Source of the DNA: Lautropia dentalis
Lineage (GTDB): Bacteria > Pseudomonadota > Gammaproteobacteria > Burkholderiales > Burkholderiaceae_E
Reading direction: 5' to 3'
NCBI RefSeq assembly: GCF_003892345.1
Contig: NZ_RRUE01000001.1
Location: 1,085,008 to 1,149,007 of the forward strand
DNA: 64,000 nucleotides
Shown here: one piece after another, positions 26,765 through 40,482 of the stretch
How positions within the stretch are numbered: the first letter of the stretch is position 1
Layout: every line of letters starts with the position of its first letter
Program-made: the position numbers and the translations under genes
Notes under the pieces: model-generated
Database searches by the model: none
What the model saw: the letters and a program-made list of their open reading frames with translations, nothing else
Told to the model about the DNA's origin: nothing

Positions 26765-28432
26765 TTGAGTTCCGAGCAGCCAAACAGTCCGCAGCGCGGC
26801 ACCCCGGCATCGTCGGGCAGCCCTGCCAGCGACGCGAAGATCATCGCACCGGGCACGGCAGGGAAGTCCTCTTCCGCCAGTGGCGGAAAACCGCCGGCTG
26901 CCGGCACGGGGAGCAAGCCTGCCTCCAGTCCGGCGCCGGCGTCCTTCGTGGCCCAGCCCCGTTCGGAGGCTGCCGGCACGTCCCGGCCTGCTGGCAGTGC
27001 GGCTGGTACGGGTTCTCCGGCAAAGCCGGCCACCAGTGCGGGCGGTGCAGGCAGCACGCCCACGCCAAAATCGGCCAGTGGTGCGCCCGGTGCGGGTACT
27101 GCGGCGAAGCCGTCGGACAGTCCGGCGGGCGCAGGCGCAACGGCAAGGTCGGCTGGCGGTTCTGCGACAGCAGCCGCCACGCCGTCAAAACCCGCTGCCA
27201 GTCCGGCTGGCGCGGGAGCACCGGTCAAACCATCGGGTAGCGTGACCGGGGCCGGCACGGCAAAACCGGTGGCTGCCACCGATGCGAAGGGCAGTGCCGG
27301 AAAGGATGAACCCGTCGTCGCGGGCGCAGGCAGGGCGTCCGGGCCGCAGACGGTGTATGTGCAGCGGCGCAGCTGGAGCTGGCTGCTCCTGCTGCTGATC
27401 ATGCTGGCGCTGGCCGGTGGTGGCTGGTGGTACGTGCAGCAGCGCCTCATGGCCCAGGAGAAGCAGAGCGCGCTGCGGCTGCAGGAGGCCGAGTCCCGCG
27501 CCGCCAGCCTCGAGGCGCAGATCCGTCAGCTGCAGGACGCACAGCAGCAGCTGCAGAGCCGTGGCAATGCGCTGGAGACGCGGGTGGCCGAGTCATCGGC
27601 GCAGCAGGAACAGCTGCAGGCGCTGTACGACGACGTGGCCCGGGTGCGGGGTGATGCCCGCCTGGCCGAGGTCGAGCGTGCGCTGACGCTGGCCAACCAG
27701 CATCTGGCGGTATCGGGCAACGTCAAGGGGGCGATCCTGGCGCTGGAAGGCGCCGAGAAGCAGCTGAACGACAGTGAGCAGTCACAGGCCATCGGCCTGC
27801 GCCGGGTGATCCTGCAGGACATCGAGAAGCTGAAGTCACTGCCCGAGGTGGATCTGACCCGTTCGGTGGCCCGTCTGGACGAGGTGATCTCGCGGGTGGA
27901 CACGCTGCCTTTCCTGAGTGAACCGGATGCCCCGGCGCCTGCGGCGGAGACGCCGGCTGCCGGCGAGGCGGCCGCCGATGGTGCGGCGGATGCCGGCACA
28001 CAGGACGAGCCGGCGGCCGACGAGGGTACATGGCGCCACTGGTACCGGGTGCTGCTGGATTCGGGCTCTCGCGCGGCCGATGCCGTGCACCAGGAGTTCA
28101 ACAGCCTGGTGCAGATTCGCCGCATCGACGATCCCGACCGGCTGCTGCTGGCACCGGACCAGAAGCGCAGTGTCCGTGAAAGCCTGCGCCTGCAGCTGCT
28201 CAACGCGCGCATCAACCTGCTCAACCGCAACGAAGCGCTGTTCCGGCAGGATCTGGACAAGAGTGCCGAAACGATTGGCCGCTTCTTTGACGGCCAGAAG
28301 CCGGATGTGACGTCTTCGCTGTCCATCCTGACCGAACTGAAATCCGAGCCCCTGCAGCTCAAGCTGCCCTCGCTGTCCGACAGCATGGCAGCGCTGCAGG
28401 CGGCGCGGGCCGAAAGCGAGAAGCGATTCTGA
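26765..28432 (+). CDS. hemX: HemX-family membrane protein
   Basis: A protein of about 555 residues from TTG 26765, which has GAGG 8-11 bases upstream; ATG 26729 is an alternative. Residues 1-200 are a Pro/Ala/Gly/Ser/Thr-rich disordered region. A single membrane helix (about 204-222, SWLLLLLIMLALAGGGWW) is followed by a coiled coil (about 230-300) and a helical periplasmic domain. HemX proteins follow hemD in many proteobacteria and are often mislabelled as uroporphyrinogen methyltransferases; no methyltransferase motif is present. The function in haem synthesis is not established. It overlaps hemY by one base (TGATG). Confidence 0.85.
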   Translation: MSSEQPNSPQRGTPASSGSPASDAKIIAPGTAGKSSSASGGKPPAAGTGSKPASSPAPASFVAQPRSEAAGTSRPAGSAAGTGSPAKPATSAGGAGSTPTPKSASGAPGAGTAAKPSDSPAGAGATARSAGGSATAAATPSKPAASPAGAGAPVKPSGSVTGAGTAKPVAATDAKGSAGKDEPVVAGAGRASGPQTVYVQRRSWSWLLLLLIMLALAGGGWWYVQQRLMAQEKQSALRLQEAESRAASLEAQIRQLQDAQQQLQSRGNALETRVAESSAQQEQLQALYDDVARVRGDARLAEVERALTLANQHLAVSGNVKGAILALEGAEKQLNDSEQSQAIGLRRVILQDIEKLKSLPEVDLTRSVARLDEVISRVDTLPFLSEPDAPAPAAETPAAGEAAADGAADAGTQDEPAADEGTWRHWYRVLLDSGSRAADAVHQEFNSLVQIRRIDDPDRLLLAPDQKRSVRESLRLQLLNARINLLNRNEALFRQDLDKSAETIGRFFDGQKPDVTSSLSILTELKSEPLQLKLPSLSDSMAALQAARAESEKRF

Positions 28433-29943
28433 TGATCCGCAATGCAATCTGGCTGCTGCTGGCGTTTGCCGGCGCGGTCGTCCTGGCGCTGGTCTTCCGG
28501 GGCAACCATGGCAACGTGGCGCTGTTCTGGCCGCCGTACCGGATCGAGCTGTCCAGCAACATGCTGCTGGTGCTGCTGATCGTCGGTTTTCTGGTGCTGC
28601 ACTGGCTGCTGCTGATTCTGGGCCGTACGCTGGGGCTGCCGGCACGCATCCGCCGTTTCCGTGAACAGCGTCGCCTGCAGCAGAACAGCCGTTCGCTGCA
28701 GGATGCGGTGCTGGCCCACTTCGAGGGGCGTTTCGAGCGGGCCGAGCGCCTGTCGGCCGCCGTGCTGGCCAATACGCCCGAGGGCAACCGCAAGGACCAG
28801 GGCGCGGCGGCTGCGCTGCTGGCAGCGCTGTCGGCCCACCGGCTGGGCAACTATGCCCGCCGTGACGACTGGACCCGGCAGGCCGCGCAACGGGGTGGCA
28901 GGACGGCCGCCCTGATGGCGCGCGCCGAGTTCGCCCTAGAAGACAACCAGCCGGACAAGGCACTGCTGGCCGTCGGCAAGATTTCGGTGGGGGGCGAGCA
29001 GCAGCTGGCAGCGCTCGAGACGGCGCTGTCGGGCTACAGCCAGTCCGGCCGCTGGGAGCAGGTGCTCGAGACGGTGCGCCAGCTCAAGCGCCGGGGGCGC
29101 CTGTCGCCGGCCGAGGCCGATGCGCTGCGGCTCAATGCCTATCGGCAGCTGCTGGCCCGCCGGGCGGGCAATGCCCAGGCCATCGACACGCTGTGGAAGT
29201 CGCTGTCGGCGGACGAGCGCAAGAAGGGCATGCTGGCCGGCCCGACGATGACGGCGCTGGCCGCCGCGGGCGATACGGCCGAGGCCCGTCGCATCGGCAT
29301 CAATCTGCTGGACTTCCAGTACGACGAGGCAACGCTGGAAGCCTATGCGGCGCTGGATGCACTGCCGGCACGCCAGCGGCTCGAGCAGCTCGAACGGTGG
29401 CGTCTGCGCCATGGCGAGCAGCCGCGGCTGCTGGAGATGCTGGGCCGGATCTGTGCCTCCCAGCGTCTGTGGGGCAAGGCCGAGGGCTATCTGGTGGATT
29501 CGCTGCTGGCTGGTGATTCCGTGTCGGCGCGGGTGGCGCTGGCGCAGCTGCAGTCGTCGATGGGACGTGCGGCCGATGCGGCCCTGCAGTACCAGTATGC
29601 GGCCCGGCTGGCGCTGGGCGAACGGCCGCCGCTGCCGGAAGCCAGCGGGGCTGCGGCCCTGCCCGGGGAGTCCGGCACCGCCCGGCAGGGCAGCTCGCCG
29701 CTGCCGCCCGACATCCCGGCGCCCCGCCTGCAGGATCTGACCGATCCGCTGACGGCGCCGCTGGGGCAGGGTGGAACCCCCTTGCAGGCTTCCGCCCAGG
29801 AGGTGGAGGCTGCGCGTCAGGAGGGGGCTTCCGCGCGTCAGGAGGGGGCTTCTGGGAGTACGGCTGCCGCCTCCGGCGAGGATGCCCCCATGGTGGCCAC
29901 TCCCGACGATGCACTGCCGGGCAATCTCTCGCGCCCGGCCTGA
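28432..29943 (+). CDS. hemY: HemY-like TPR membrane protein
   Basis: A 503-residue protein with two N-terminal membrane helices (about 4-22 and 42-62) and an N-terminal HemY domain followed by TPR-like helical repeats. This is the proteobacterial HemY of unknown biochemical role, not the Bacillus protoporphyrinogen oxidase of the same name. The C-terminal 90 residues are low-complexity and contain a direct repeat of QEGASAR. It is coupled to hemX and is followed by a hairpin at 29958-29986. Confidence 0.88.
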   Translation: MIRNAIWLLLAFAGAVVLALVFRGNHGNVALFWPPYRIELSSNMLLVLLIVGFLVLHWLLLILGRTLGLPARIRRFREQRRLQQNSRSLQDAVLAHFEGRFERAERLSAAVLANTPEGNRKDQGAAAALLAALSAHRLGNYARRDDWTRQAAQRGGRTAALMARAEFALEDNQPDKALLAVGKISVGGEQQLAALETALSGYSQSGRWEQVLETVRQLKRRGRLSPAEADALRLNAYRQLLARRAGNAQAIDTLWKSLSADERKKGMLAGPTMTALAAAGDTAEARRIGINLLDFQYDEATLEAYAALDALPARQRLEQLERWRLRHGEQPRLLEMLGRICASQRLWGKAEGYLVDSLLAGDSVSARVALAQLQSSMGRAADAALQYQYAARLALGERPPLPEASGAAALPGESGTARQGSSPLPPDIPAPRLQDLTDPLTAPLGQGGTPLQASAQEVEAARQEGASARQEGASGSTAAASGEDAPMVATPDDALPGNLSRPA

Positions 29944-29957
29944 TGGCTCCTCTTTCT

Positions 29958-29986
29958 GCCGCATCCTGCCTTTGGGTGGATGCGGC
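29958..29986 (+). terminator. Probable terminator after hemY
   Basis: A 9-bp stem GCCGCATCC/GGATGCGGC (29958-29966 and 29978-29986) followed by pyrimidine-rich sequence with a T run 16 bases later. A moderate candidate for a rho-independent stop before ppa. Confidence 0.5.
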
Positions 29987-30023
29987 CTCCTTCTCAACCT
30001 TTTTCTGATAACCGGAAACATTC

Positions 30024-30554
30024 ATGAGTATCGATCGCGTCGGTCCGGGCCGTGTCCCCGAAGAATTCAACGTCATCATCGAAATCCCGCAGGATTCCGA
30101 TCCCGTCAAGTACGAGGTGGACAAGGAGACGGGCGCCCTGTTCGTCGACCGCTTCGTGGCAACCGGCATGCGCTATCCGGCCAACTATGGCTACATCCCC
30201 GAGACCATTGCCGGTGATGGCGATCCGGTGGACGTGCTGGTGCTGACCCCGTATCCGCTGGTGCATGGCTGTGTGATCCGTTGCCGCGCACTGGGCCTGC
30301 TGAACATGGAAGACGAAGGCGGCAGCGATGCCAAGCTGCTGGCGGTGCCCATCGACAAGCTGCTGGCCACCAACAAGGATGTGAAGACCGTCAAGGACGT
30401 TCACCCGCTGGTACTGGGTCGCATCAAGCACTTCTTCGAGCACTACAAGGGGCTGGAGCCCGGCAAGTGGGTGAAGGTGGGCGACTGGGAAGGCCCGGAA
30501 GCCGCCACGAAGGAAATCATGGACGGCATCGAACGCGGAAAAAAATCCAAGTGA
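30024..30554 (+). CDS. ppa: Inorganic pyrophosphatase
   Basis: A 176-residue family I soluble pyrophosphatase that hydrolyses PPi to phosphate with Mg2+. The metal-binding signature is present as [10 protein letters not shown], with [13 protein letters not shown] before it and the Lys-rich [19 protein letters not shown] region after it. Length is normal. nadE starts 36 bp downstream and may be cotranscribed. Confidence 0.97.
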   Translation: MSIDRVGPGRVPEEFNVIIEIPQDSDPVKYEVDKETGALFVDRFVATGMRYPANYGYIPETIAGDGDPVDVLVLTPYPLVHGCVIRCRALGLLNMEDEGGSDAKLLAVPIDKLLATNKDVKTVKDVHPLVLGRIKHFFEHYKGLEPGKWVKVGDWEGPEAATKEIMDGIERGKKSK

Positions 30555-30590
30555 TCTGCCCACGTGCCTGAGACTTTCCGGATATGCCCG

Positions 30591-32815
<2,225 letters not shown>

Positions 32816-32876
32816 TCCGGCATGATGACCGGGCCGCAGCGACGAAGGTCCGTGTACGGGCCGGCTCTGCCCCGGT

Positions 32877-33629
32877 TCAGCGTGCCCGTCCGGGTCTCTC
32901 CCGGCTGGATGTGTCCCGGCTGGAGCCGCCCGGTTTGCTGGCCTGACGCAGCAGAACCAGCAACGCACCGGCACCGCCTGCAAAGGGCGGGGCCTGACAG
33001 AAGGCGATGACTTCCTGCTGCTGGTGCAGCCAGCGTGGCACCTTGTCCTTCAGCACCGGCTGACGGCCTTCGGACCCCAGACCCTTGCCGTGAATCACGC
33101 GCACGCAGCGCAGGCCGGCCCGATGGGCCTGGCCAATGAAATACACGACCTGCTCGCGGGCGCCGTCGGTGCGCAGTCCATGCAGGTCGAGCTGGGCCTG
33201 AACGGTCCATTCGCCCCGGCGCAGCCGGGCCAGGGCGTCCGCCCCCACGCCGGCGCGCCGGAACGACAGCTGTTCGTCCACTTCCAGCAGCTGTTCGATG
33301 CCGATTTCGTCCGACAGAGACTGGGCCAGGGCTTCCTGCTCGTCCCTTTCGCGCTGCCGGGCACGGGGTGTGCGGTGACGGGTTTCGGGCTCGCGCCGGC
33401 CCGTGGGGGGCAGGGGCGTAACATCGGCCACTTCCCTCAGAAAGATGTCGGCCTCGGCCCGGATGCGGGCAGCTTCGCGCCGGCGCGCTTCGGCCGCGGC
33501 GCGTTCGGCCGCAGCCTGTGCCTTCAGTGCACTGGCCACCCGGCCGAGATCGGCCAGCCCCAGACGAGCGGGGAATGAGGCCGGGCCTGGGGCAGGTGGT
33601 GCAGTAGGGGACTTGTCTTTCTTTCCCAT
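32877..33629 (-). CDS. Smr-domain protein
   Basis: A 250-residue protein from ATG 33629. Residues 1-140 are charged and Arg/Ala-rich, probably helical. The C-terminal Smr domain (about 150-232) has LDLHGLR and the nucleic-acid-binding VIHGKGLGS. Single Smr-domain proteins related to YdaL/SmrA are candidate endonucleases acting on DNA or RNA, including collided ribosome mRNAs. The gene is convergent with glnB. The frame is open to 33701, but the extra residues overlap an interspersed repeat and have no family support. Confidence 0.88.
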   Translation of the reverse strand: MGKKDKSPTAPPAPGPASFPARLGLADLGRVASALKAQAAAERAAAEARRREAARIRAEADIFLREVADVTPLPPTGRREPETRHRTPRARQRERDEQEALAQSLSDEIGIEQLLEVDEQLSFRRAGVGADALARLRRGEWTVQAQLDLHGLRTDGAREQVVYFIGQAHRAGLRCVRVIHGKGLGSEGRQPVLKDKVPRWLHQQQEVIAFCQAPPFAGGAGALLVLLRQASKPGGSSRDTSSRERPGRAR

Positions 33630-33752
33630 CGGGCAGGTGGCGGGCATGACGGGTCTGGAGCGCGTTATGGATTCAGTCGTTTCCGCGCTGGCCCCGGCCA
33701 TGCGATGACAAGGCGTTGCGCAGGCGTAGTTCCGCGCCGGATGAAGAAAAGG

Positions 33753-34802
<1,050 letters not shown>

Positions 34803-34954
34803 TCAACCATCGGGCGGCCAGAAACCCGTAGATGTCGGACCTGTCGACCGCTGGACGGAAATTATAAGAAGCTATCGGCATGCAACTGATGGCGAAGGCC
34901 GGTGTTTTCAACTTTCATACATCCGCCTTTGCCCGGAACTTTCGAGAAACCCGC

Positions 34955-35629
34955 ATGTCACAAGAGCAAAACATCGCATTCCTGCGGCGCGTGCCGCTGT
35001 TTTCCGGTCTGACCGAAGCGCAGATCGAACGGCTGGCGGCAGGCAGCGTCCGTCGCAATTTTCCCAAGGGACGGGTCATCGTCACGGAAGGGGAGCCGTC
35101 GCAGTCCCTGTACATCCTGCTGTCGGGGCGTGCCAAGGTGCAGCGTTCGGATACCGAGGGCAAGGAAGTGATTCTGGCCGTGATCGGCCCGGGCGAGTGC
35201 TTCGGCGAGATGAGCCTGATCGACGAGTCGCCGCGTTCGGCCAGCGTGATCACCATCGATACCAGCGACTTCATGGCGATCAACAAGGAAAGCTTCAAGT
35301 CCATGATGATGTCCAGCCCCGAGATGTGCTTGCGCATCATGGCCGGCCTGGTGCGCCGCCTGCGCGAGGCCGACCGGAAGATCGAGACGCTGGCCCTGCT
35401 CGACGTGTATGGCCGGGTGGCCCGCGTGCTGCTCGACATGTCGGAGAAGGTGGGCGAGGAGCGGATGATCCGTACCCGCCTGCCGCGCCAGGAGATTGCC
35501 AAGATGATCGGCGCCTCGCGCGAGATGGTCTCGCGGGTGATGAAGGGGCTGGAAACCGAAGGCTACATCGTGCCGCTGGGCGAGGGCCGGGTGCTGCTGC
35601 GCGAGAAGCTGAGTACCTATCTGGTCTGA
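34955..35629 (+). CDS. Crp/Fnr-family transcription regulator
   Basis: A 224-residue regulator with a cyclic-nucleotide-binding fold (about 15-130, with GECFGEMSLIDESPRSASV) and a winged helix-turn-helix (about 150-215, RQEIAKMIGASREMVSRVMKGL). There is no N-terminal cysteine cluster, so it is not an oxygen-sensing FNR. The PRSA phosphate-cassette pattern suggests that a nucleotide may bind, but the effector is unknown. ATG 34955 is chosen over the upstream frame because conserved sequence starts there. It lies between trxB and ftsK. Confidence 0.92.
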   Translation: MSQEQNIAFLRRVPLFSGLTEAQIERLAAGSVRRNFPKGRVIVTEGEPSQSLYILLSGRAKVQRSDTEGKEVILAVIGPGECFGEMSLIDESPRSASVITIDTSDFMAINKESFKSMMMSSPEMCLRIMAGLVRRLREADRKIETLALLDVYGRVARVLLDMSEKVGEERMIRTRLPRQEIAKMIGASREMVSRVMKGLETEGYIVPLGEGRVLLREKLSTYLV

Positions 35630-35761
35630 GGGGGACACAGCCGAAATCCATCCCGTGCAACCCGTCGCCGGGGCTGTCGGGGCGGGTGCATGACGGCCAA
35701 TCCCCGTTCAAGGCGGTATGATCGGGGGTTTGGCCGCTGTTTTTTGGAGGACGAGGCAACG

Positions 35762-38700
35762 ATGGCGCGCAGCGCAGCAGTTCAGACAACCGCCCAGGAG
35801 CACTGGGCCAGCCGTCACATCGGTTTATCCCAGCGGGCCATCCGCCTGCTGCGGGAGGCACGGTGGATCGTGCTGTGCTTTCTGGCCATCTTCCTCTTCC
35901 TGATCCTTGCCAGCTACAACCCGGTCGATCCGGGCTGGTCGCATGCCGTCACGGCGCGCCAGGTGCACAACCTGGGCGGCAGGGTGGGGGCCTGGTTTGC
36001 CGATCTGATCCTGTATCTGTTTGGATTGTCGGCCTATCTGTTCTCATTTTTCATGATCCTGCGCGTGCTGGCCGGGTATCGCCGGCTGCATCGCGACGCT
36101 CACCAGGCGGCCACGATGCCGGCCGTCACGGCGAGCGGCAAGGGCACCACCAGTGGGCGTGCCGGTCGCGGGCAGGAGAGCGAACCACCCGTGCCCCAGG
36201 CGCGCTTTGCCTGGGAGCGCTGGATCGGCTTCATCCTGCTGCTGGTCGGCTGCAGTGCGCTGGAAGGCTCGCGCCTGTACAACCTGCAGGCCGACCTGCC
36301 ACTGGCGCCCGGCGGGCTGCTGGGCGCGCTGGTGGCCGGCCCCGTGCACGTGATGCTGGGGGCGGTCGGGGGCACGCTGGCGCTGCTGCTGCTGATCGCC
36401 ATTGGCTTCAGCCTGGCCACCGGCCTGTCCTGGATGTCGGTGTTCGAACGTACCGGGGCGGCACTGGAAGGCAGTGTGGCCTGGGTACGGCAGAAACTGG
36501 CCGTGCGGGCCGACCGCCGGGCCGGGGTGCAGGCTGCGCAGCAGCGTGGCGCCCTGCTGGGTGCGCCGCGGCAGACCGTGGATCTGGATGGGGATGACAG
36601 CGGTGCGCCGCTGATCCGCCCGGCCCGGCTGACCGGCCGTGCGGCCCGTCCGGAGGCCGGGGATATCGAGGATGTGCTGGCCACCGATGGCCCGGTCGCG
36701 CGCCGGGGTGGCCGTGGTGCCGCTGCCCGTGATGAGGGGGGGAGCGGTTTTGCGCCGGCAGCCCCAGCCGGACTGGACGCCCTGCCGGCAGGCGGCGGGG
36801 TGCCGGCCTTTGGTGACGCGGGTGACGCGGATGGGCTGGATGCGCACCCTGCCGACGGCAGCACGTCGTCCCGCGGCGGGCTCTTCGGTTCTCTGCTCGA
36901 CCGTGTCTCGGTGGTGACCGGGCTGGGTGCCGGGCGTGCCGGTGCATCACCGGCTGCCGGGCACGATGGGGCGAGGGAGCCCACGATTGCCGGTTTTGCC
37001 GATGATGCCGATGAAGAGGCCTTCTGGTCCGGTGCCGTGCATGACGAAGAGGATGCGGCTGCCGCTCGTGTACGGGGTGGCCGCCTTGCCGGCGTGCACC
37101 CGGCCGGCGGCCATGCCGGCAACGATCATGGTGATGCCGGGCGGGTGGGGGCTGGTGCCCGGGCAGGGGCTTCGCGTACGGGCGCCTTTGGACCTGCGCC
37201 TGCACCGGGCGGCAATGCCACCTATGTGGGCCAGACCGTGGGTATGCAGCGCGAGACCATCCGGGAGGCGACCACCGTGGCCAAACCGCAGCCGGCGCCG
37301 GTCTACCGCCACGACGGCGACGATTCGGTTCTGCCCGATCTGGCCCTGCTGGACGCGCCGCCCGCCACGGTCGAGACGATGTCGCCCGAGACGCTGGAAT
37401 ACACCTCGCGGCTCATCGAGAAGAAACTCTCCGATTTCGGCATCTCGGCCACCGTCGTGCATGCCTATCCGGGCCCGGTCATCACCCGGTACGAGATCGA
37501 GCCGGCCACCGGGGTGAAGGGCGCCCAGATCGTGAATCTGGCCAAGGATCTGGCCCGGTCGCTGTCGGTGATCTCGCTGCGGGTGGTCGAGACCATCCCC
37601 GGCAAGAACCTGATGGGGCTGGAGCTGCCCAACCCGCGCCGGCAGGGCGTGCGGCTGTCGGAGATCATCGGCTCGCGCGCCTACGTGGACGCCAAATCGC
37701 CCGTGACCATCTCGCTGGGCAAGGACATCGCCGGCAACCCGGTGGTGGCCGACCTGGCAAAGATGCCTCACCTGCTGGTGGCCGGTACGACCGGTTCCGG
37801 CAAGTCGGTGGGGATCAACGCCATGCTGATGTCGATCCTCTACAAGGCCGATCCGTCCCAGGTGCGGATGATCATGATCGACCCGAAGATGCTGGAGATG
37901 AGTGTCTACGAGGGCATTCCGCACCTGCTGGCGCCGGTGGTGACCGACATGCGCCAGGCCGGCCATGCACTGAACTGGTGCGTGGGCGAGATGGAGCGCC
38001 GCTACAAGCTGATGAGCAAGCTGGGCGTGCGCAACCTGGCCGGCTACAACGCCAAGATCGCCGAGGCCGAGAAGCGCGAGGAGCTGATTCCCAACCCCTT
38101 CTCGCTGACGCCGGATGCGCCCGAGCCGCTGTCGAAGCTGCCGATCATCGTGGTGGTCATCGACGAGCTGGCCGACCTGATGATGGTGGTGGGCAAGAAG
38201 ATCGAGGAGCTGATCGCCCGTCTGGCCCAGAAGGCGCGGGCGGCCGGCATCCACCTGATCCTGGCCACCCAGCGTCCGTCGGTGGACGTGATCACCGGCC
38301 TGATCAAGGCCAACATTCCGTCGCGGATCGCCTTCCAGGTGTCGTCGAAGATCGACTCGCGCACCATTCTGGACCAGATGGGCGCCGAGACCCTGCTGGG
38401 CCAGGGCGACATGCTCTTCCTGCCGGCCGGTACCAGCCTGCCGCAGCGGGTGCATGGCGCCTATGTGGCCGACGAGGAAGTGCACAAGGTGGTGGCCAGC
38501 TGGAAGGAGGTGGGCGGCGAGCCAGACTACATCGAGGGCATTCTGGAAGGAGGTGTGCCCGAAGAGACCAACACCGGCAGTGCGGTGGGCTTTGGGGGCC
38601 TGTCCAGCACACTGGCCGAGGCCGGCATGGATGGCGAGAGCGATGCCATGTACGACCAGGCCGTGGCCGTGGTGCTGCAGCATCGGCGTGCGTCGATCTC

Positions 38701-38851
38701 GCTGGTGCAGCGGCACCTGCGCATCGGCTACAACCGGGCGGCGCGCCTGCTGGAGCAGATGGAGCGTTCAGGTATCGTCTCGCCGATGCAGAACAACGGC
38801 AACCGCGACATTCTGGTGCCGGCAGCGGGGGCTGCGCGGGAAGGGGAGTGA
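35762..38851 (+). CDS. ftsK: DNA translocase FtsK
   Basis: A 1,029-residue septal DNA pump that clears the chromosome dimer-resolution site at division. Four N-terminal membrane helices lie in residues 32-225. A low-complexity linker spans about 240-530. The motor has Walker [15 protein letters not shown] (about 676-689) and Walker [13 protein letters not shown] (about 797-808). The C-terminal gamma winged helix (about 960-1025: [20 protein letters not shown]) binds KOPS sites. TTTTTTGGAGG precedes ATG 35762. The usual next gene in this group, lolA, is about 6 kb away because other genes lie between. Confidence 0.97.
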   Translation: MARSAAVQTTAQEHWASRHIGLSQRAIRLLREARWIVLCFLAIFLFLILASYNPVDPGWSHAVTARQVHNLGGRVGAWFADLILYLFGLSAYLFSFFMILRVLAGYRRLHRDAHQAATMPAVTASGKGTTSGRAGRGQESEPPVPQARFAWERWIGFILLLVGCSALEGSRLYNLQADLPLAPGGLLGALVAGPVHVMLGAVGGTLALLLLIAIGFSLATGLSWMSVFERTGAALEGSVAWVRQKLAVRADRRAGVQAAQQRGALLGAPRQTVDLDGDDSGAPLIRPARLTGRAARPEAGDIEDVLATDGPVARRGGRGAAARDEGGSGFAPAAPAGLDALPAGGGVPAFGDAGDADGLDAHPADGSTSSRGGLFGSLLDRVSVVTGLGAGRAGASPAAGHDGAREPTIAGFADDADEEAFWSGAVHDEEDAAAARVRGGRLAGVHPAGGHAGNDHGDAGRVGAGARAGASRTGAFGPAPAPGGNATYVGQTVGMQRETIREATTVAKPQPAPVYRHDGDDSVLPDLALLDAPPATVETMSPETLEYTSRLIEKKLSDFGISATVVHAYPGPVITRYEIEPATGVKGAQIVNLAKDLARSLSVISLRVVETIPGKNLMGLELPNPRRQGVRLSEIIGSRAYVDAKSPVTISLGKDIAGNPVVADLAKMPHLLVAGTTGSGKSVGINAMLMSILYKADPSQVRMIMIDPKMLEMSVYEGIPHLLAPVVTDMRQAGHALNWCVGEMERRYKLMSKLGVRNLAGYNAKIAEAEKREELIPNPFSLTPDAPEPLSKLPIIVVVIDELADLMMVVGKKIEELIARLAQKARAAGIHLILATQRPSVDVITGLIKANIPSRIAFQVSSKIDSRTILDQMGAETLLGQGDMLFLPAGTSLPQRVHGAYVADEEVHKVVASWKEVGGEPDYIEGILEGGVPEETNTGSAVGFGGLSSTLAEAGMDGESDAMYDQAVAVVLQHRRASISLVQRHLRIGYNRAARLLEQMERSGIVSPMQNNGNRDILVPAAGAAREGE

Positions 38852-39162
38852 CGCCACGTCGATTCGGGGCTCAGGTGGGAGCAGGTTCGGACTGTTCCAT
38901 GGCAACACCTCATATGGGGGTGGGGTGTTGCACTTGAAAGCTTGAGTCCAGGGAGGTGTTTTTTGATATCCCTTGATATATAACGCCCCCGCAAGCCCGT
39001 CGCCTGCCGGAAAGATCTCACCGGAGCATTCCGTTTTTCATATGATGAACGATGGAGGCCGGATTCCTCCCATATATTGTCGGGTTTCTGCGTGCCGGGT
39101 GTGACAGGGCCAAATACGGTAAATGGGTTGTGAAATAATCATAAATTTCACAGGAGGTTTCC
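38852..39162. promoter_or_regulatory. Leader of the MipA-like gene with a palindrome at the ribosome-binding site
   Basis: A 311-bp gap after ftsK, more A+T-rich than the flanks. TGTGAAAT (39129-39136) and ATTTCACA (39145-39152) form a perfect 8-bp inverted repeat with an 8-base centre, directly before the AGGAGG at 39152-39157. It could be an operator or an RNA hairpin that affects ribosome access. The TGTGA/TCACA spacing of 14 is too long for a CRP site. No firm -35/-10 pair was assigned. Confidence 0.5.
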
Positions 39163-40242
39163 ATGCAGGCTGTTGTCCGTTCCCGAAAATCCGTATTGGC
39201 CGGTGCCGTTCAGGCCGCCCTGGCGGCTGGTTTGCTGCTTCACGGAGGTAGTGCAATTGCCCAGTATGATGAGGGCGGATATGACAGTTCTGGTACCTCA
39301 TCCGTTCAGGGGGCTCCGGCCGGCGAAGGCAGCATGGGGACCACGCAGGTGACGCCTGCCGATGCCGGTCAGGGCAGCGATGCGGGCGCTTCTGGCACCT
39401 ACGGGCAGGATTCCGTGCAGGGACAGGATGCCCTGCAGGGTGGGCAGCCGCAGTCGGATGCACATGCGGCTTTACCGGATGGGCATGAAGGCCATGGTGC
39501 CCCGTCAGACAGTGAGTGGCACCTCGGTGTAGGCGTTGGCGTTGGCGTTGGACCCCGCTACATGGGGTCCGATGAAACGATGGGTACCGCGACCGCCATG
39601 ATCACTGCGCAGTACGGCATGTTTCATATGGATCCGCAGCGCGGGCTGGGGCTGCAGTACGAAACCCGTACAGGTACGAAACTGCGTCTGGGGCTGGGCT
39701 ATGATGCCTCGCGCAAGGACCATCGCAAGGAAACCAAGGACGGCCATACATTCAGTGTTGGAGGGTCGGACAAGCTGGCCGGCATGGGCAACGTACGCGG
39801 TGCGGGGTTGCTGACGGCCGGGATTTCCCAGCGCATCACCTCGTGGCTCGAGCTGGATCTGGATGCCGATACCCGCCTGTTCGGCAACAGCAAGCGTGGC
39901 ACGACCTGGACCTATGGCGTTACTCTGACGCCGCTGCAGACCGAGGCCGACCGGGTGCAGGTGGGGCTGCATGCGCAGCACGCAGACCGCAAATATCACC
40001 AGACCTGGTTCGGCGTGACGCCCGAACAGAGCCAGCGCACCGGCTTTGCCACGTTCAGCCCCGACAGCGGTCAGACCTTTACCAGCGTTGGCATGCTGTG
40101 GTCCCATACCTTTACCCCGCACTGGTCGCTGCTGGCAGGGGGTGAGGTGCAGAAATTTTCGAAGGACATCCGCAGGAGTGCCGTCGTGATGGACGACACC
40201 AACGCCACCGCGATGGTTGGTGTGTTGTATTCCTTCTTCTGA
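39163..40242 (+). CDS. MipA/OmpV-family outer membrane protein
   Basis: A 359-residue outer-membrane barrel. A signal peptide (1-33, ending AIAQ) is followed by a Gly/Ser/Gln/Asp-rich stretch (34-120) not typical of the family, then the MipA/OmpV barrel: LGVGVGVGPRYMGSD at the start, GLQYETRTG, KYHQTWFGVTPEQSQRTG near residue 285 and a terminal VGVLYSFF. MipA was named for binding the murein hydrolase MltA in E. coli; related proteins act as outer-membrane scaffolds or channels. A clear AGGAGG precedes ATG 39163. Confidence 0.82.
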   Translation: MQAVVRSRKSVLAGAVQAALAAGLLLHGGSAIAQYDEGGYDSSGTSSVQGAPAGEGSMGTTQVTPADAGQGSDAGASGTYGQDSVQGQDALQGGQPQSDAHAALPDGHEGHGAPSDSEWHLGVGVGVGVGPRYMGSDETMGTATAMITAQYGMFHMDPQRGLGLQYETRTGTKLRLGLGYDASRKDHRKETKDGHTFSVGGSDKLAGMGNVRGAGLLTAGISQRITSWLELDLDADTRLFGNSKRGTTWTYGVTLTPLQTEADRVQVGLHAQHADRKYHQTWFGVTPEQSQRTGFATFSPDSGQTFTSVGMLWSHTFTPHWSLLAGGEVQKFSKDIRRSAVVMDDTNATAMVGVLYSFF

Positions 40243-40262
40243 CCCGTTTTCGACACGCTGGC

Positions 40263-40287
40263 GCATGCTGTGTCCTGCATAGCATGC
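40263..40287. terminator. Possible bidirectional terminator between mipA-like gene and frdD
   Basis: GCATGCT (40263-40269) and AGCATGC (40281-40287) form a 7-bp stem between two convergent genes. There is no strong T-tract. The rest of 40288-40482 shows nothing recognisable. Confidence 0.35.
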
Positions 40288-40482
40288 CTGGAATTTTCTG
40301 CAAAAGTCCGCGGCACTTTGATTCCCATGCCTGGGCGATCCAGTGCGTTGCCATTTGCCGCCAATAGCTCCGCTGTGGTCGCCAGGTGGCGCTTTCTGGC
40401 TTATGGGCTCAAAGCGCTCGCGGACTCTTGCAGAGGGTCCCCGGGTGTCTGCCGGGAACCGGTGTTCCGGAATGTCAGCCGC

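Noticed and set aside
26765-28432. Uroporphyrinogen-III C-methyltransferase for the hemX product
   Set aside because: No SAM-binding methyltransferase motifs; a single membrane helix with coiled coil is the HemX pattern.
36947-38716. 589-codon minus-strand open frame opposite ftsK
   Set aside because: Antisense shadow: no recognisable motifs, and the FtsK motor domain fully explains the sequence.
39129-39152. CRP/FNR binding site before the MipA-like gene
   Set aside because: The half-sites TGTGA and TCACA are 14 bases apart; CRP needs 6 and FNR has a different core.
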